Shown here: piece by piece, positions 46,103-56,640 of the stretch | How the letters are laid out: each line of letters opens with the position of its first letter | Numbering within the stretch: position 1 is the first letter of the stretch | DNA from: Gnetum montanum | Lineage: Eukaryota > Streptophyta > Gnetopsida > Gnetales > Gnetaceae | Reading direction: 5' to 3' | Assembly: GCA_015680685.1 (NCBI GenBank) | Contig: MNCI01026399.1 | Coordinates: forward strand, 1,316,974-1,380,973 | DNA: 64,000 nucleotides | Translations under genes and position numbers: made by a program | Notes under the pieces: generated by a model | The model's input: the letters and a program-made list of their open reading frames with translations, nothing else | Told to the model about the DNA's origin: nothing | The model's database searches: none

Positions 46103-49100
46103 AATGGCAAGAGGCCTCATCCACCCGGTAAGTCACTATGCTAACTTTTCTTTCATGGTGCAATTTATCGAGTGGAACTGTTATTGCAGTCACTACATCT
46201 TGGTCACTATGGTTGTCACTATTGCTATGCTGCGACTTTTATTATTACCTTGGCCACTGCTTTAGCTACTATGCCATGGATGTTGTTGGTTTGGCCGCAA
46301 GTGGCTGAGGTAATCTCTATGCTATAGTTGGTACATGGCACTACCTTGACCACCATTCTTGGGAATGGGAAATACACCATCTAGAGGGTTTGGAGGGTTC
46401 TAAGTAGCATAGTACACACTCTAGGTAGCGTAACACGTGTCCTGGGTAGCGTAGCATGCATGGAGACAAGTATTAATTTATTTCTTGTTACATTCCATGC
46501 AACAGGACAGGGTTGGGGTTGTGTAAATGTTATGTATTTTTCTTAGGTTGTGTTACTTTTGACATTGTGACTGTCAAACTATTGTGTTTTCAGTGGTCGT
46601 TATGCTACGCTGTTACGTTGCTATGCTGGCAGGCCCACTATGCTTGTTGCAGTGTTGTACCAACTACATGATTATGCATATTACATGTCATACTTGCTAC
46701 GCTGCTATGCTACACAAGGTATGGTTGTCATGCCATGCCACGCATGATGCAGCTACTACTCTGTGCAATGTGTACCTGCTACGCTATGCTGCATGTATCG
46801 TAGTCGCTACATTGTGCAGGGTGTACCTGCTGCACTACACTATGTGTAACATACCCGCTATGCTATGTAGGGTGTACCTGCTACACTACACTATGTGTAA
46901 CATAGCTGCTACGTTGCATGCAGCTGCTACACTACATGGGATAAGTCATAAAAGTGAAACTTATATTTGACAAATGTTTGACTTTGTTTCAATATGCTAG
47001 GGACATATTGTTTCATACTTTGGGAGAATTTGTACACTAGGGGTTACGCTACGCTATTCAGTAACCATCACTTAAACACTGCACTAACACTTTATGCTAT
47101 GCCATGTAAGGTCATGTTGAAAGCCATCTTGATTGTGATTAAGATGGTACTGGTTTTGTGTTGTCTATCTGCACCTATGGCCAACGTCCCCCCTCCTCAC
47201 GTGGGAGTAAGAGACCAGGCGGTTTTGTTTTGGGCAGGTGTGCAGGAGTTCCTAGAGTTCCTCCTTCGCCACTTCAGTGTGATAGTGTCATCACACTTGT
47301 TGGCCGAGACAACCATTGTTCTTGTTGAAACGCTATTTCCTGGGGCAAACCGAGGCATCTTGAAGTTTATGGCTGATGGGTCTATTAAAGGAGAAGGAGC
47401 CGGGAGCTCAAATTGGTTCCCAAGAGGTTTGAGACATTTGTGTTGGATTTGGGCTATGCCTAAATTTAAATGCTATCATAAATACAACACATTGTTCATT
47501 GCCTGTAACATGGGCACTTTCTTTCAGAATCCACTTGGGACTATCTACTGTGCCAATGGGTGAGTCCTATGAAGATGTTTTAGACATGTTGTATCTCTTG
47601 TCTTGCATAGTTGAAATGCTTATTGTACTTTGTATGTTACTAGGTTTGTAGTTGACAAGGATGGTCTTCACGATCAAGAGGGGACATTGGCATTGGCCCA
47701 AACAACCTTACAACAGTTCTCTTCTATCGGGAACATGCATGCTGGCATCATAGAACAGCTTGGGGCAGATTTCAAAACCTATCCAACCAAGTATGCTAGG
47801 TTCTATGTGAAATGCCAGGAACTTGGATGGTTGGATCGCAAATGGGCATCCCATCGAGCACTTACCATGGAGGACGTCCTAGTGGAAATCCCATCATTTT
47901 GAATGCCATTCACACCTAGTGTATTAGATTATGTGTTTTCATGTGTTCAAGTGATTGATTTTGTTTTCTCCTTTTTTTACTTTTATCATTGATTATTGTA
48001 GTAGCAAGAAAATCCCAAGAGGTTACAGTAATCACCTCAGGTCATGACGAAACTAACCTCTTCTTCAAATACGGTGAAGTGAACGAGACACAACGTTGGT
48101 TATGCAATAGAGCCCCAGCCACCCTTGTTCATAATATTCAGGAGGCTAGGCTCATGGATTTATTTTTGGTAGTAAATCCAAGCATTCCAGCTATGAAAAT
48201 GCTCTCCCTTGTTGATTCTTTTTCAAAAAAGTTTGATCGCTTCTGCACATGGGTTCACAATGTGCAAGTGGCGTTTAAGAATATTGATAGCCTTTTTGCA
48301 GATCTTTTTGGTGTTCCCTCTAATGGTATACCTATAGGGGATAAGACTAGCAAGGATGTAAACCATCAAGGGGATATAGAAGAATGGATAGGGATGAGAA
48401 AATATTGAAAGGGGATTTACATGCATAAGGTTAAGCTAGAGGTAGCCCATAAGGTTTACCCTATCTTTCGAGCTCGTGCTTTCCCCAAGTTACTCTCCTA
48501 AGGGAAAATTATTGGAGTAGAGAAGGCTTGTATTATGAGGGATGTCATGGAAGAAGGGACTCACTATAATTGGGCCAAGTACCTTTCTGAAGGTTTGCAA
48601 GCTAAAATGATTAAGCTTCATGAGAAGATTGATGCACGTTTCAATGTACACTTCACCTTCTTTATAGCTTGCCTACGATAGTTTGCCGAATTCTTGGTGG
48701 TTCGAGAGAATGACATCTGGATGCTGTAGGATCGCACCCAAATATCCAAACCATGGATCTGCCAAGTATTCCACACCACTCCACCTAAGATCCCCTAGAA
48801 GCTATTGGGTATTCTCTTTTGATAATGATGAAGGATCGGGTGGGATGACCCTTTCGTGCATTAGACAACATTAGAGAGACGCCTCCCACTAACATAGGCA
48901 ATGCACTAAGGGGGGCACATCTTATTGCTAAACCAATAAAATCAAAGTTACAGTGTGCAAGAAATCTCGTCCCATGGAAGAACCTTCATGCACGAGTGAA
49001 GAAAGAGGTAGAAGGTTGCGAATCAAGGTTCGCAAAGTGTAGCCCACAATTGGTAAGTGTGGTTTAATTGTCTCGTTAGTTACCCCTTCCCCTTTGTGTT

Positions 49101-50685
49101 AGACTAGCATGCTTACTTTAGATGTGTTTAATAGATGATGAAGAAGAAGCTTTGGCCCCTGAGGTAGGGGCCCCTTCTATAGAAGAAGAAGAGGCCCTAG
49201 CTGCAGAGGAAGAGCCCCTCCTACTGATGATCCTTTCGCAAAGTGTGCCCTAGCACCTGAGGGGCATATGACGATTGAAGACACCGCTACACTATTGAGT
49301 TAGCTTAAGGGGGAAGGGCTACAATTTGATGCCGATGAGTTTGACTGTTTGCTTGACAATGTGTCGATGGGCGATGCCCCCACTCTCACCCCTAAGGGTT
49401 TTCTGAGTAGGAGCTTTGCACTGTCGTTTATGTTACTTCTCAATTTTTTTGTCCTCCTCTTCACCATGCTAACATGTTTCATTACACAGCAGACACCACT
49501 ATTAAGGTTCCTAATTCTTCTTCTTCAATCTGCCTCCAACCATGGACAGAGACCCCAGATAAATTTGCCTCTATGGAGGGGGTGGTTGATGACCTGATCA
49601 ACCGCTTAAGGCATATTGACCCAAAAATAGGTGCATTTAGTGGTGCAGCATCTACCTTTTGTGTTATTCTGTTTATTATTTTCCCATCTTCTCGTGATTG
49701 ACACTTTCTCATGTTTCATATCATAGCTTCTCAACTTAAGTGGGATCCTAGGTAGGTGGTCGAAGTTGACGCTATGCTTGCACTCCCACCAGAAGTGACC
49801 GAGGTGCCTTGTGATGTATACGAGGAAATGAGCAAATGTGTGCTATACTCGGCACGATCATTGTGGGAGTGTAGGCGTGTCAACGAAGACCTCTGGAAGT
49901 GAGTCCAGAAGCTGGAAAAAGAAAAGGCTAGTCAAGTTATTAAGTTGTAAGATCTATGGTCAAGAAATAAATTCTTATTGGCCTGTGACACCTCTGATGG
50001 TAGTTGGCGTATGACTATGATTAATTATGCAAGATATTGGTTAGCCATATACGGTACAAATGAGGCCACCCAGGAAATAATTGAGCAACACTTGCAGATG
50101 GATCTATTGGCCAAGATTAAAAAGATTACAGCACCAAGTTGTATGAATGGGGGCAAGCATAGAAAAATCATAAGCACATGTACAAGGTGGAACGTGCTAC
50201 CTACAGTTAGAAATATCGAGATGCTTCCATTGAGTTGCATAACCATAAGCTATTTTTTAACGTAATCGGTGTTGCTAAGGCCTATGAAAAATTTACACAA
50301 TAGGTAGTGGTTAGTGAGTCTCCCAAGAGGGAGATGACCTTACCTTTTGGGAAGACCACCACCACCACCTTTTCTCTAGGGCCACCCACATGGACGGCTA
50401 TGGAGAAGGAGAAAGTTGTAGCAAGAGTTGATCTGGGGGAAGAAGATTTGGCCAACTTAACTGAGGAGGAGATTCTATGGCATTTAGCGGTTGGCATGGA
50501 TAAGATACCCCTTGATATGGACGTAGGCCCATCTCAGGTTAGCCACTTTCTATTATATTGCAGTCTATTTTGTGAGAGCCTTATCATAGTTTGATTCATT
50601 ATTTTGTTTTTGTTTTATGCAGGACCCAAATGAAGGTGCGAGACCTAGTGGAGCAAGAGATGAAGATACTGGCGAAGACTTGTAG
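46103..50685 (+). pseudogene. Multi-exon antisense gene between protease and RT, copy 1
   Basis: I do not recognise the protein. Suggested exons: 46,103-46,127 (ATG to GTAAGT donor); 47,111-47,559 (includes 'LFWAGVQEFLEFLLRHFSV'); 47,644 to about 47,902 ('DKDGLHDQEGTLALAQTTL'); from about 48,002 ('VITSGHDETNLFFKYGEVNE', 'FDRFCTWVHNVQVAFKNIDS') to about 49,049; an acidic exon from 49,133 ('DDEEEALAPEVGAP'); further exons from about 49,491 and 49,729; one to 50,537; and the last 50,623-50,685. Introns 47,560-47,643 and 50,538-50,622 are 84-85 bp with GT/AG ends. Stops at 48,408, 48,500, 48,679 and 48,727 show decay. The intron at 47,560 is phase 2 and is shared with copy 2. The gene runs opposite to the retrotransposon. 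Confidence 0.65.
46584..46935. repeat. GCTACGCTG-type array including three 51-bp units
   Basis: 'gtgtacctgctac' and close variants start at 46,770, 46,821 and 46,872, a strict 51-bp period. The wider stretch is made of 'gctacgctg', 'gctatgct' and 'gtgtaacata' words. Because 51 is a multiple of three it keeps a frame open (46,584-46,970), but the resulting peptide is just repeat. It lies in the presumed first intron of the antisense gene. Confidence 0.75.
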
Positions 50686-50825
50686 CATGACGGAAATTTG
50701 TTTTTATTTTTGTCTCTCTATTTTATTTTTTATAACTCTTATGATATGGACTCAAATTTAATGAAGAGTGAAACACTTATTTCATTTCTTTTGGTTAATA
50801 TTTTATTAATGTGTTTGGGCCCCCT

Positions 50826-50960
50826 GTTCTAGTTTAAGGCCATTTCGGGCCATGCAATAGTTTAAGGCCATTTCGGGCCATCGTAATGTAATTTATGAGA
50901 GTCGGTTATCAGTTTTAGGCCTTACTAGGCTGTGGCAATAGTTTAAGGTCATTTTGGGCC
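50826..50960. repeat. 'agtttaaggccatttcgggc' repeat block right of the antisense gene
   Basis: Two nearly identical units at 50,831 and 50,860 and two diverged ones near 50,910 and 50,939. The core 'agtttaaggycat' is shared with the blocks at 41,600-41,910 and 45,490-45,640. Together the latter and this one bracket the antisense module. Confidence 0.8.
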
Positions 50961-51299
50961 ATTGCTGAGATAATTAATGAAAATGAGGATCATGATGCAA
51001 ACTGTGGACATAATGCAAATGGTGAACATAATGCAAAATCAAGACTAAAGAAACAAGAGTATTAAGGCCAAGAATTCATGGAAGTGAATTAGAGGTAAAC
51101 TATAATTACATAATTGTTTCCTAACCCATTGTGGGTTAGGCAGAGCATATGGCCAGACAGATTTGTGGTAATATTCCTCTATGTTTTCATCTACTGTTTG
51201 GAAAGGAAATTCAGCCCAAGTGGTTTCATGGTCTAAGTTGGCAGTTTTGGGCAGCTGATCTGTTGAACATGGGGGTTCATTATGGATGGGTGATGCATT

Positions 51300-51875
51300 T
51301 TCAGAGATTTATATCTTTGACCCTTGTTCTATGTCTATATTATTTATAGCTTGGGGGGCTATTTCATCACCAAAGATCACCACCTCTCCACTTGCATAGG
51401 GTAGGTGGATTTCTTGGTGTATTGGTGAGGAGACAGCTTTTAATTGGGCTAACCATGATCTTCCCAAGATCAAGTTAAGCCCAGGCATCTCCTCCACCAT
51501 AATGAATTCCATGTTGGTGGGAAACTGGTCTCCTACCACAAAGTTGATGTTAATAGTGCCTTTAACTATGACGCATGCTTCATTAAATGATTTCAGCTAG
51601 GAAGTTACTGTGGGCTTGATTTGATACACCAGGCCTAACTTGTCAACAATGGGAAATGGATCACATTAGTGGTAGCCCCATCGTCAACGTGCACTCTACG
51701 AATTTTGTATTGACCCACCCAAATTGTGATAAACATGGGGGTGGTAGTCACTTGACCCTTTTCAGGGCCATCTTTGATGGCCTTATCTTGAAATTTTAAC
51801 TGGGTCAACCATGGTTCTTCGGCCATAGTAGGAAGCATGACAGCATGGATAGCTTTCTCCTCAGCTAGCATATCC
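51300..51875 (-). pseudogene. Element 2 aspartic protease
   Basis: On the minus strand, 51,871-51,635 carries 'VHVDDGATTNVIHFPLL', the active-site region (D-G-A in place of the usual D-T/S-G-A or D-G-G-S). After a break, 51,539-51,309 carries 'MPGLNLILGRSWLAQLKAV' and 'SSPIHQEIHLP', the conserved C-terminal flap and ILGR segment of Tat/Athila proteases. It follows gag on the same strand and is broken by stops between 51,640 and 51,540. Confidence 0.8.
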
Positions 51876-54710
51876 TAGCTAATTGAAATGGATGCTAACA
51901 TATGAATTAAAGCCTCATAGTGCACCGTAGAAGTAATTATTAGGTCATACAAGCTTAATGTTATATTCTTTTGCTTTAAAGCTTGTTTAACTTGTGAAAG
52001 TGCATCTAGGAAATCTTGCATATTTTCTAGTTGTTTGCTCATATTTGCTTCTTCTATGCATCCTAAAAGGTAAATCTTCGGAGGAGGAGTGGGTTTAGAT
52101 TGAATGGCAAGTTTTGTTGGCTCAAAGGGCGGTTGTTGCATGTTACCTGTAGCCTTTGATGATGAAGTCATGGGCACAACCGATAGAGGGGTGGGCTTAG
52201 GAGGGCCCAATGCAGTGCGTTCTCTAGCCAACTTATCTGCTAGACACTCTTCACGTTTCCTCAAATGGGAAAATTGTGATGTAGTTCCTATCATTGAACC
52301 TTCAGTTGCATAGGAAGTTGTATGTTTGGGCACCTTGATAATGAAAGGTGCCTAAGTCGTTGTGGTAACAAGCGATGTAGTTTTAAGCACAAAAGGTGCG
52401 ATAGATGTATGAGAAGGGACTTTAATGATAGATGGGGTTTGCGACCTAGTTGTTGTTGATGCTTCAAGGTTGTGGGGAGGTACACAAACCACAAATGGCT
52501 CATGTTGTGACATCGTGTTATCATCCACGCCAATAGCATTAATAGTATAACCTGTATTGTTAGTATTCAATGGGTCTTTGTAAATGTTTATTGATTGGTT
52601 TTTAGGTTGAACAGGATTGCTCTCATTAAGGACCAATTTACCTTGATCGATCATTCATTGGATATCATCTTTTAGTGCCAACAAATAGTCTATGTCATGC
52701 CCGCACACTTGATGATAATCGTAGAAGCACTATACTCTAAAGTTCCTAGGTACTGGTGGTTCATTAGGCATAACCACATAGGGATCATGAAGGACTTCAC
52801 AATATCTCTGATGTCATTTAAGAGCCTTCTTTGACATCCATTTATGTTGAATGTGCCCAACTTCCAACAATTTTTTTAAAAGCTTAGATTCCTTGATTGG
52901 TAAGGGAGTATATTTTGAATGGTCGTTGCGCTCGAAATTTGGCCTTGCCGAAGTTTGGGCAGTAGTTGCTAAGGTCGAAGGTTAGCTAGTGTTGCTAGGG
53001 TCGAGTGTTGTGTTGGTTGTGGCATGAGTTTTAGATGCTTTATCCATCTGTTTATCCTTGTTGGTTTCATGGGCCACAATGGCTACCATGGTTGTTGTAG
53101 CTTTACCTCTCTCCTTGTCCTTCTTTGTGTGTGCATTTTTAAATGCTACATAGGCTAGATCCCTACTAGCTTTCGCCGCTTCTTGGATACTCTTGGCTTG
53201 AGTGAATGCCTAGCCAAGAGAATGCAAAGCCAAGTAGTATAGCTTGGATTTAATGAAATCATTTACCACACCTTTGAAAATGGCCAGTAAATGGGCCTTG
53301 GTGATCAGTTCATGAATTTCATTTAGGGTAGCGCTCCATCATTGTATGAACTTTTGCACGAATTCTAGTGGCTCTTGTTTAATGCTCATAAGTTGATCCA
53401 AAGTGACTTCTGGCTTCAGGTTATACTTAAATCTAGTCAAAAATTGGCTTAGTAGTTCTTCCAATGTTGAGATTGAGACACGGGGAAGTGCACAGTACCA
53501 ATCTAAGGCTTTACCCTTGAAGGACATGGAAAATACATGAATGATGGCATGAGTCCATGGCTATAGTAGCAAGGATTTAGACCTGAACGTAACCAGTGGG
53601 CATTCGGGTCACCCTCTCCATTGTATTTTGTGAACTAGGGCAGTTGTACCCCAAGAGGCAACGTTAGTGCAGGAATAGTTGGACTAATTGGGTCATCCTG
53701 ATAGAAGTCCATGACTTGGATGATTTCAGAGCTAGCAAATTTAAGCCATTTAATTTCATTAGTAAGGGTCTAGATGAGCTGGAAATATTGATCCAAACCT
53801 TGGGGTGTCATAGGGGGTTGCGAGGTTGCCGAGGTAGCCATCAATGGTGGCACTGTTGGTGTGGCTACCAATCCCATTGGTGGCACTATTTGAACAGCCC
53901 CTGCTAGTGGTGTCATTTGAGAGGACCATAACCCAATAGGTGGTGCTGCTGAGGTGGCTACCATTGGTGGCACTATGGGTGTTGTCATTTGTCCCATTGT
54001 TAGAGTGTCCCACAACCCCGTGTTCGGTTGCGTTACGTGTGGGACTTGGTACGTTTGCAGTTGCGCATATTGCTACATATGAGATAGTTGGGTTGTAGGA
54101 AAAGAGGTTGTTGTTACCCACCATGCGATCGAGGTTTGGCCTCCTACTGATGGTGAAATGTGTATAGAGAGGGGATAGTAATGGAACTTACATGCAGTTG
54201 TAAGGTGGACATAGTGTGCACGTATGGTAGTGTGGGTATTACAGATGTTCATTGCAAAGTCAGAACAGACTGGGAAGGATGACTGGTGGGAAATGAGGTC
54301 GAAGGGCCTGCATGCTAATGTGTTGACATCATTTGGTGACTACCCATAACCAAAGAGGGTTTGGGTTATGGCTGTGTCATGGCAGTAGCAACAGAGGTGA
54401 GAAATTGGAACTGGTGTGAACGAGCAATAAAGATGGAAGGGACAGCTATGGCATAGATTGGACCACCACAGTCTGAGTGGGAATCTAACTCCTCTTGGCT
54501 ATCTTGAAAGGGTTCATCGTAGTGGGAGGTTGTGTCCCATTCTCTTAACCTACTTAATTCCATAATTTGGTTTAGCACCCATTGATACGTTTTGGTCAGT
54601 GGGATAGTGGCATCAGGAGTAGGTATGAACTCCCTTCCATTTCGATGGATGAACTCAAAGTTACGTTTTTCTTCAGATTCGTGATGGTCCAATGGTATAT
54701 TCACTTGAAT
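51875..54710 (-). pseudogene. Element 2 gag
   Basis: Gag forms the particle that packages element RNA. The N-terminal part, 54,704-54,366, starts 'MNIPLDHHESEEKRNF'. A Pro/Thr/Val-rich low-complexity linker ('VPPMVATSAAPP') lies at 54,015-53,770. The core starts 'FTKYNGEGDPNAHW' near 53,640 and continues 'MSFKGKALDWYCALP' (53,527) and 'EELLSQFLTRFKYNL'. A knuckle-like 'CFYDYHQVCGHDIDYLLALK' lies near 52,730-52,675; in this lineage it is usually C-x-x-H-x-x-x-G-H-x-T-x-x-C-x-x-L, so Cys residues have been lost or replaced. Long open stretches at 52,654-52,352 and 52,333-51,875 form the C-terminal region. Stops are scattered. Confidence 0.8.
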
Positions 54711-54959
54711 TTTTGCATACAGAAAATTTTATCACTCTTCATCTTGGGGCAAACCTTCAAGGGATTATTATCATAGTCTAAGGGACTGCCACTGTACTAG
54801 CACTAGGTTGGGCAGTCACTCAAGACCTACCATATGTTGGATATAGTAGGATACTTCCAATTTCAAGGTGGGAACTGAAGTGGTTGTAGGATTCATCTTT
54901 TCTGCATGAAAGAGATGTAAGAGGAAGAGATACATGTGAGAAACAGTTGGAAAATAGCA

Positions 54960-55430
54960 GGTTTTCATGCTAAATGATGATGTAACGCAATGGATAGCGT
55001 ATCACAGTGGACAACGTATCGTCATAGACAATGTAACACAGTGGACAGTGTAACATAGTGGAAGTGCTACACTGAGAGGATTACTATGCTACACGGGGCA
55101 TAGGTAGCGTAACACAGTAGACAGTCAATGTAACACAATGGATAGTGTAGGAACTGCTACACTAATAGGGTCACTACACTACATGAAACGTAGATAGCAT
55201 AAAACAGTAGATAGGAAACATGACTTAGTAGACGATCTAGCATAACATAGTGGATGGATCAGCGTATCACAGTAAACTGTTCAGAAACCGCTATGCTGGC
55301 GAGGTCACTACACTACATAGAATGCTTGTAGCATGACACAATAGACAGTTTTGGACTTGCTATGTTGACAAGGATACCATGCTACATGGAACATAGGCAG
55401 CATAACACAGTAGACTATTTTGGGCTTTCG
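54960..55430. repeat. Leader repeats of element 2 ('gtaacacagtagacagt' family)
   Basis: Between the primer-binding site and gag. Diverged units combine 'ctgctacact', 'tcactacactacat', 'gtagcataacacagtagac'. Anchors lie near 55,056, 55,154, 55,283 and 55,357. The words are the same family as the U3 array (gctacgct, tagcgtag) of this element. Confidence 0.7.
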
Positions 55431-55580
55431 AGTTGCAGGGTTCTAGAGGAACCATTGTGATGACCAATCTGCATGACCCGGTGCGTAGCCAAACACAAGG
55501 GTGTCACATCTACGCTAGTAGGTTACTAGTGACAGGGTACATAAAGCATGCAATGTTACCCATGATGCACAGAAGAGAAA

Positions 55581-55600
55581 GGCCCTCCTTCTAGTGCCAA
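55581..55600 (-). promoter_or_regulatory. Primer-binding site of element 2
   Basis: The minus strand reads TTGGCACTAGAAGGAGGGCC, resembling the plant gypsy site TTGGCGCTAGAAGGAGGGCC with one transition. It lies four bases from LTR copy B and fixes the element's minus orientation. The tRNA was not identified from sequence alone. Confidence 0.7.
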
Positions 55601-55604
55601 AAAT

Positions 55605-56594
55605 TGTTACGGCTAAAAATGTTAGTGGCTAGAACATCAAGAGGTTATCAGGCATACAGACTAACCCTGAATCCGTACGAGGGCCATGCTGGAGAAAATG
55701 GAAATGGGGTGCCCTAAATGGTTTGGTTGATCAAATAGGGACTTACACAGTGTATAATAATCTTTTTTGAACAATGGTTTTAAAATTTTACACATGAAGA
55801 TTGAAATGAAGAAAACCGTAGCACACAGAGCAGTAAAAGCATAGCAGAGTATGTAACTAAGCAATAAATGTGAACTGATACATAATGATACAAAATATAT
55901 GCTATAGTGAATGAAATGAGCTTAAGTGAGAGAATGCACCACCCCAAAATCAAGGGATTTTTCTTTTGATTGAGTGATGAAAGTGTACAACTAGGATGCA
56001 GTACTGGATAGGCATAACTAATAATGGAATGATATGGTCATAGATCTTGGACTACTACCAATGGGGTGCAAATAGGAACCGTTGAGCCGATGCTTGGTCA
56101 AGAGCTGCTACGTTGGGTTGAGGAGAGATGTGAGAGGTGTTACTATAGGGATTTGCTGTTCACCAACCTTCTACTTGTCAACCTACTTGCCAAAGTCAAT
56201 TGCTAAAAAGCCAATTGCCAAAACACTAATCTCTAGAAGCCAATTGCAAGAAAGCCAAATCGAAAAGCCAACCCCTTGAACATTGTTTACTAGGGTATTT
56301 ATAAGGCCAAGAGTGGGAGAGAGCCATGGTTTGGACACCATATGTCCTGGGTCCCACATGGCATGAATCATGGATGTGCTATGCTGATGTGTAGTGCTAC
56401 ACTGTAGTGTTATGCTGATGTACTATGCTGCTGAAAGTGAAATCTATTAAGCTGTGACCATATCATTCGAACTACATGTGCCAAAATCTAGAGGACCGCT
56501 ATGTTTTTATAAACATTGTTGACAACAAATGAAAAGTGGAGCCTACAATCTAGGACTACATCTTCCTTCCTCTTGCAAGTCAGGTTAAGCGTAG
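55605..56594 (-). repeat. LTR copy B (5' LTR), truncated in U3
   Basis: Starts TG at 55,605 next to the primer-binding site and aligns with copy A from 38,071 to about 39,037. It contains the TATA box at 56,295-56,304. After 56,594 it continues briefly with sequence matching copy A at about 39,200, having lost some 170 bp, and then meets copy C, so most of U3 (the hairpin array) is missing. Confidence 0.85.
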
Positions 56595-56640
56595 AGACAA
56601 TTTTAGGGTGTAGCGTGAACACTTTGCTTGCTAGGCTATG

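Noticed and set aside
46584-46970. 128-residue frame rich in Cys, Leu and Tyr
   Set aside because: Encoded by the 51-bp and GCTACGCTG repeats and located in a probable intron, so not a gene on its own.
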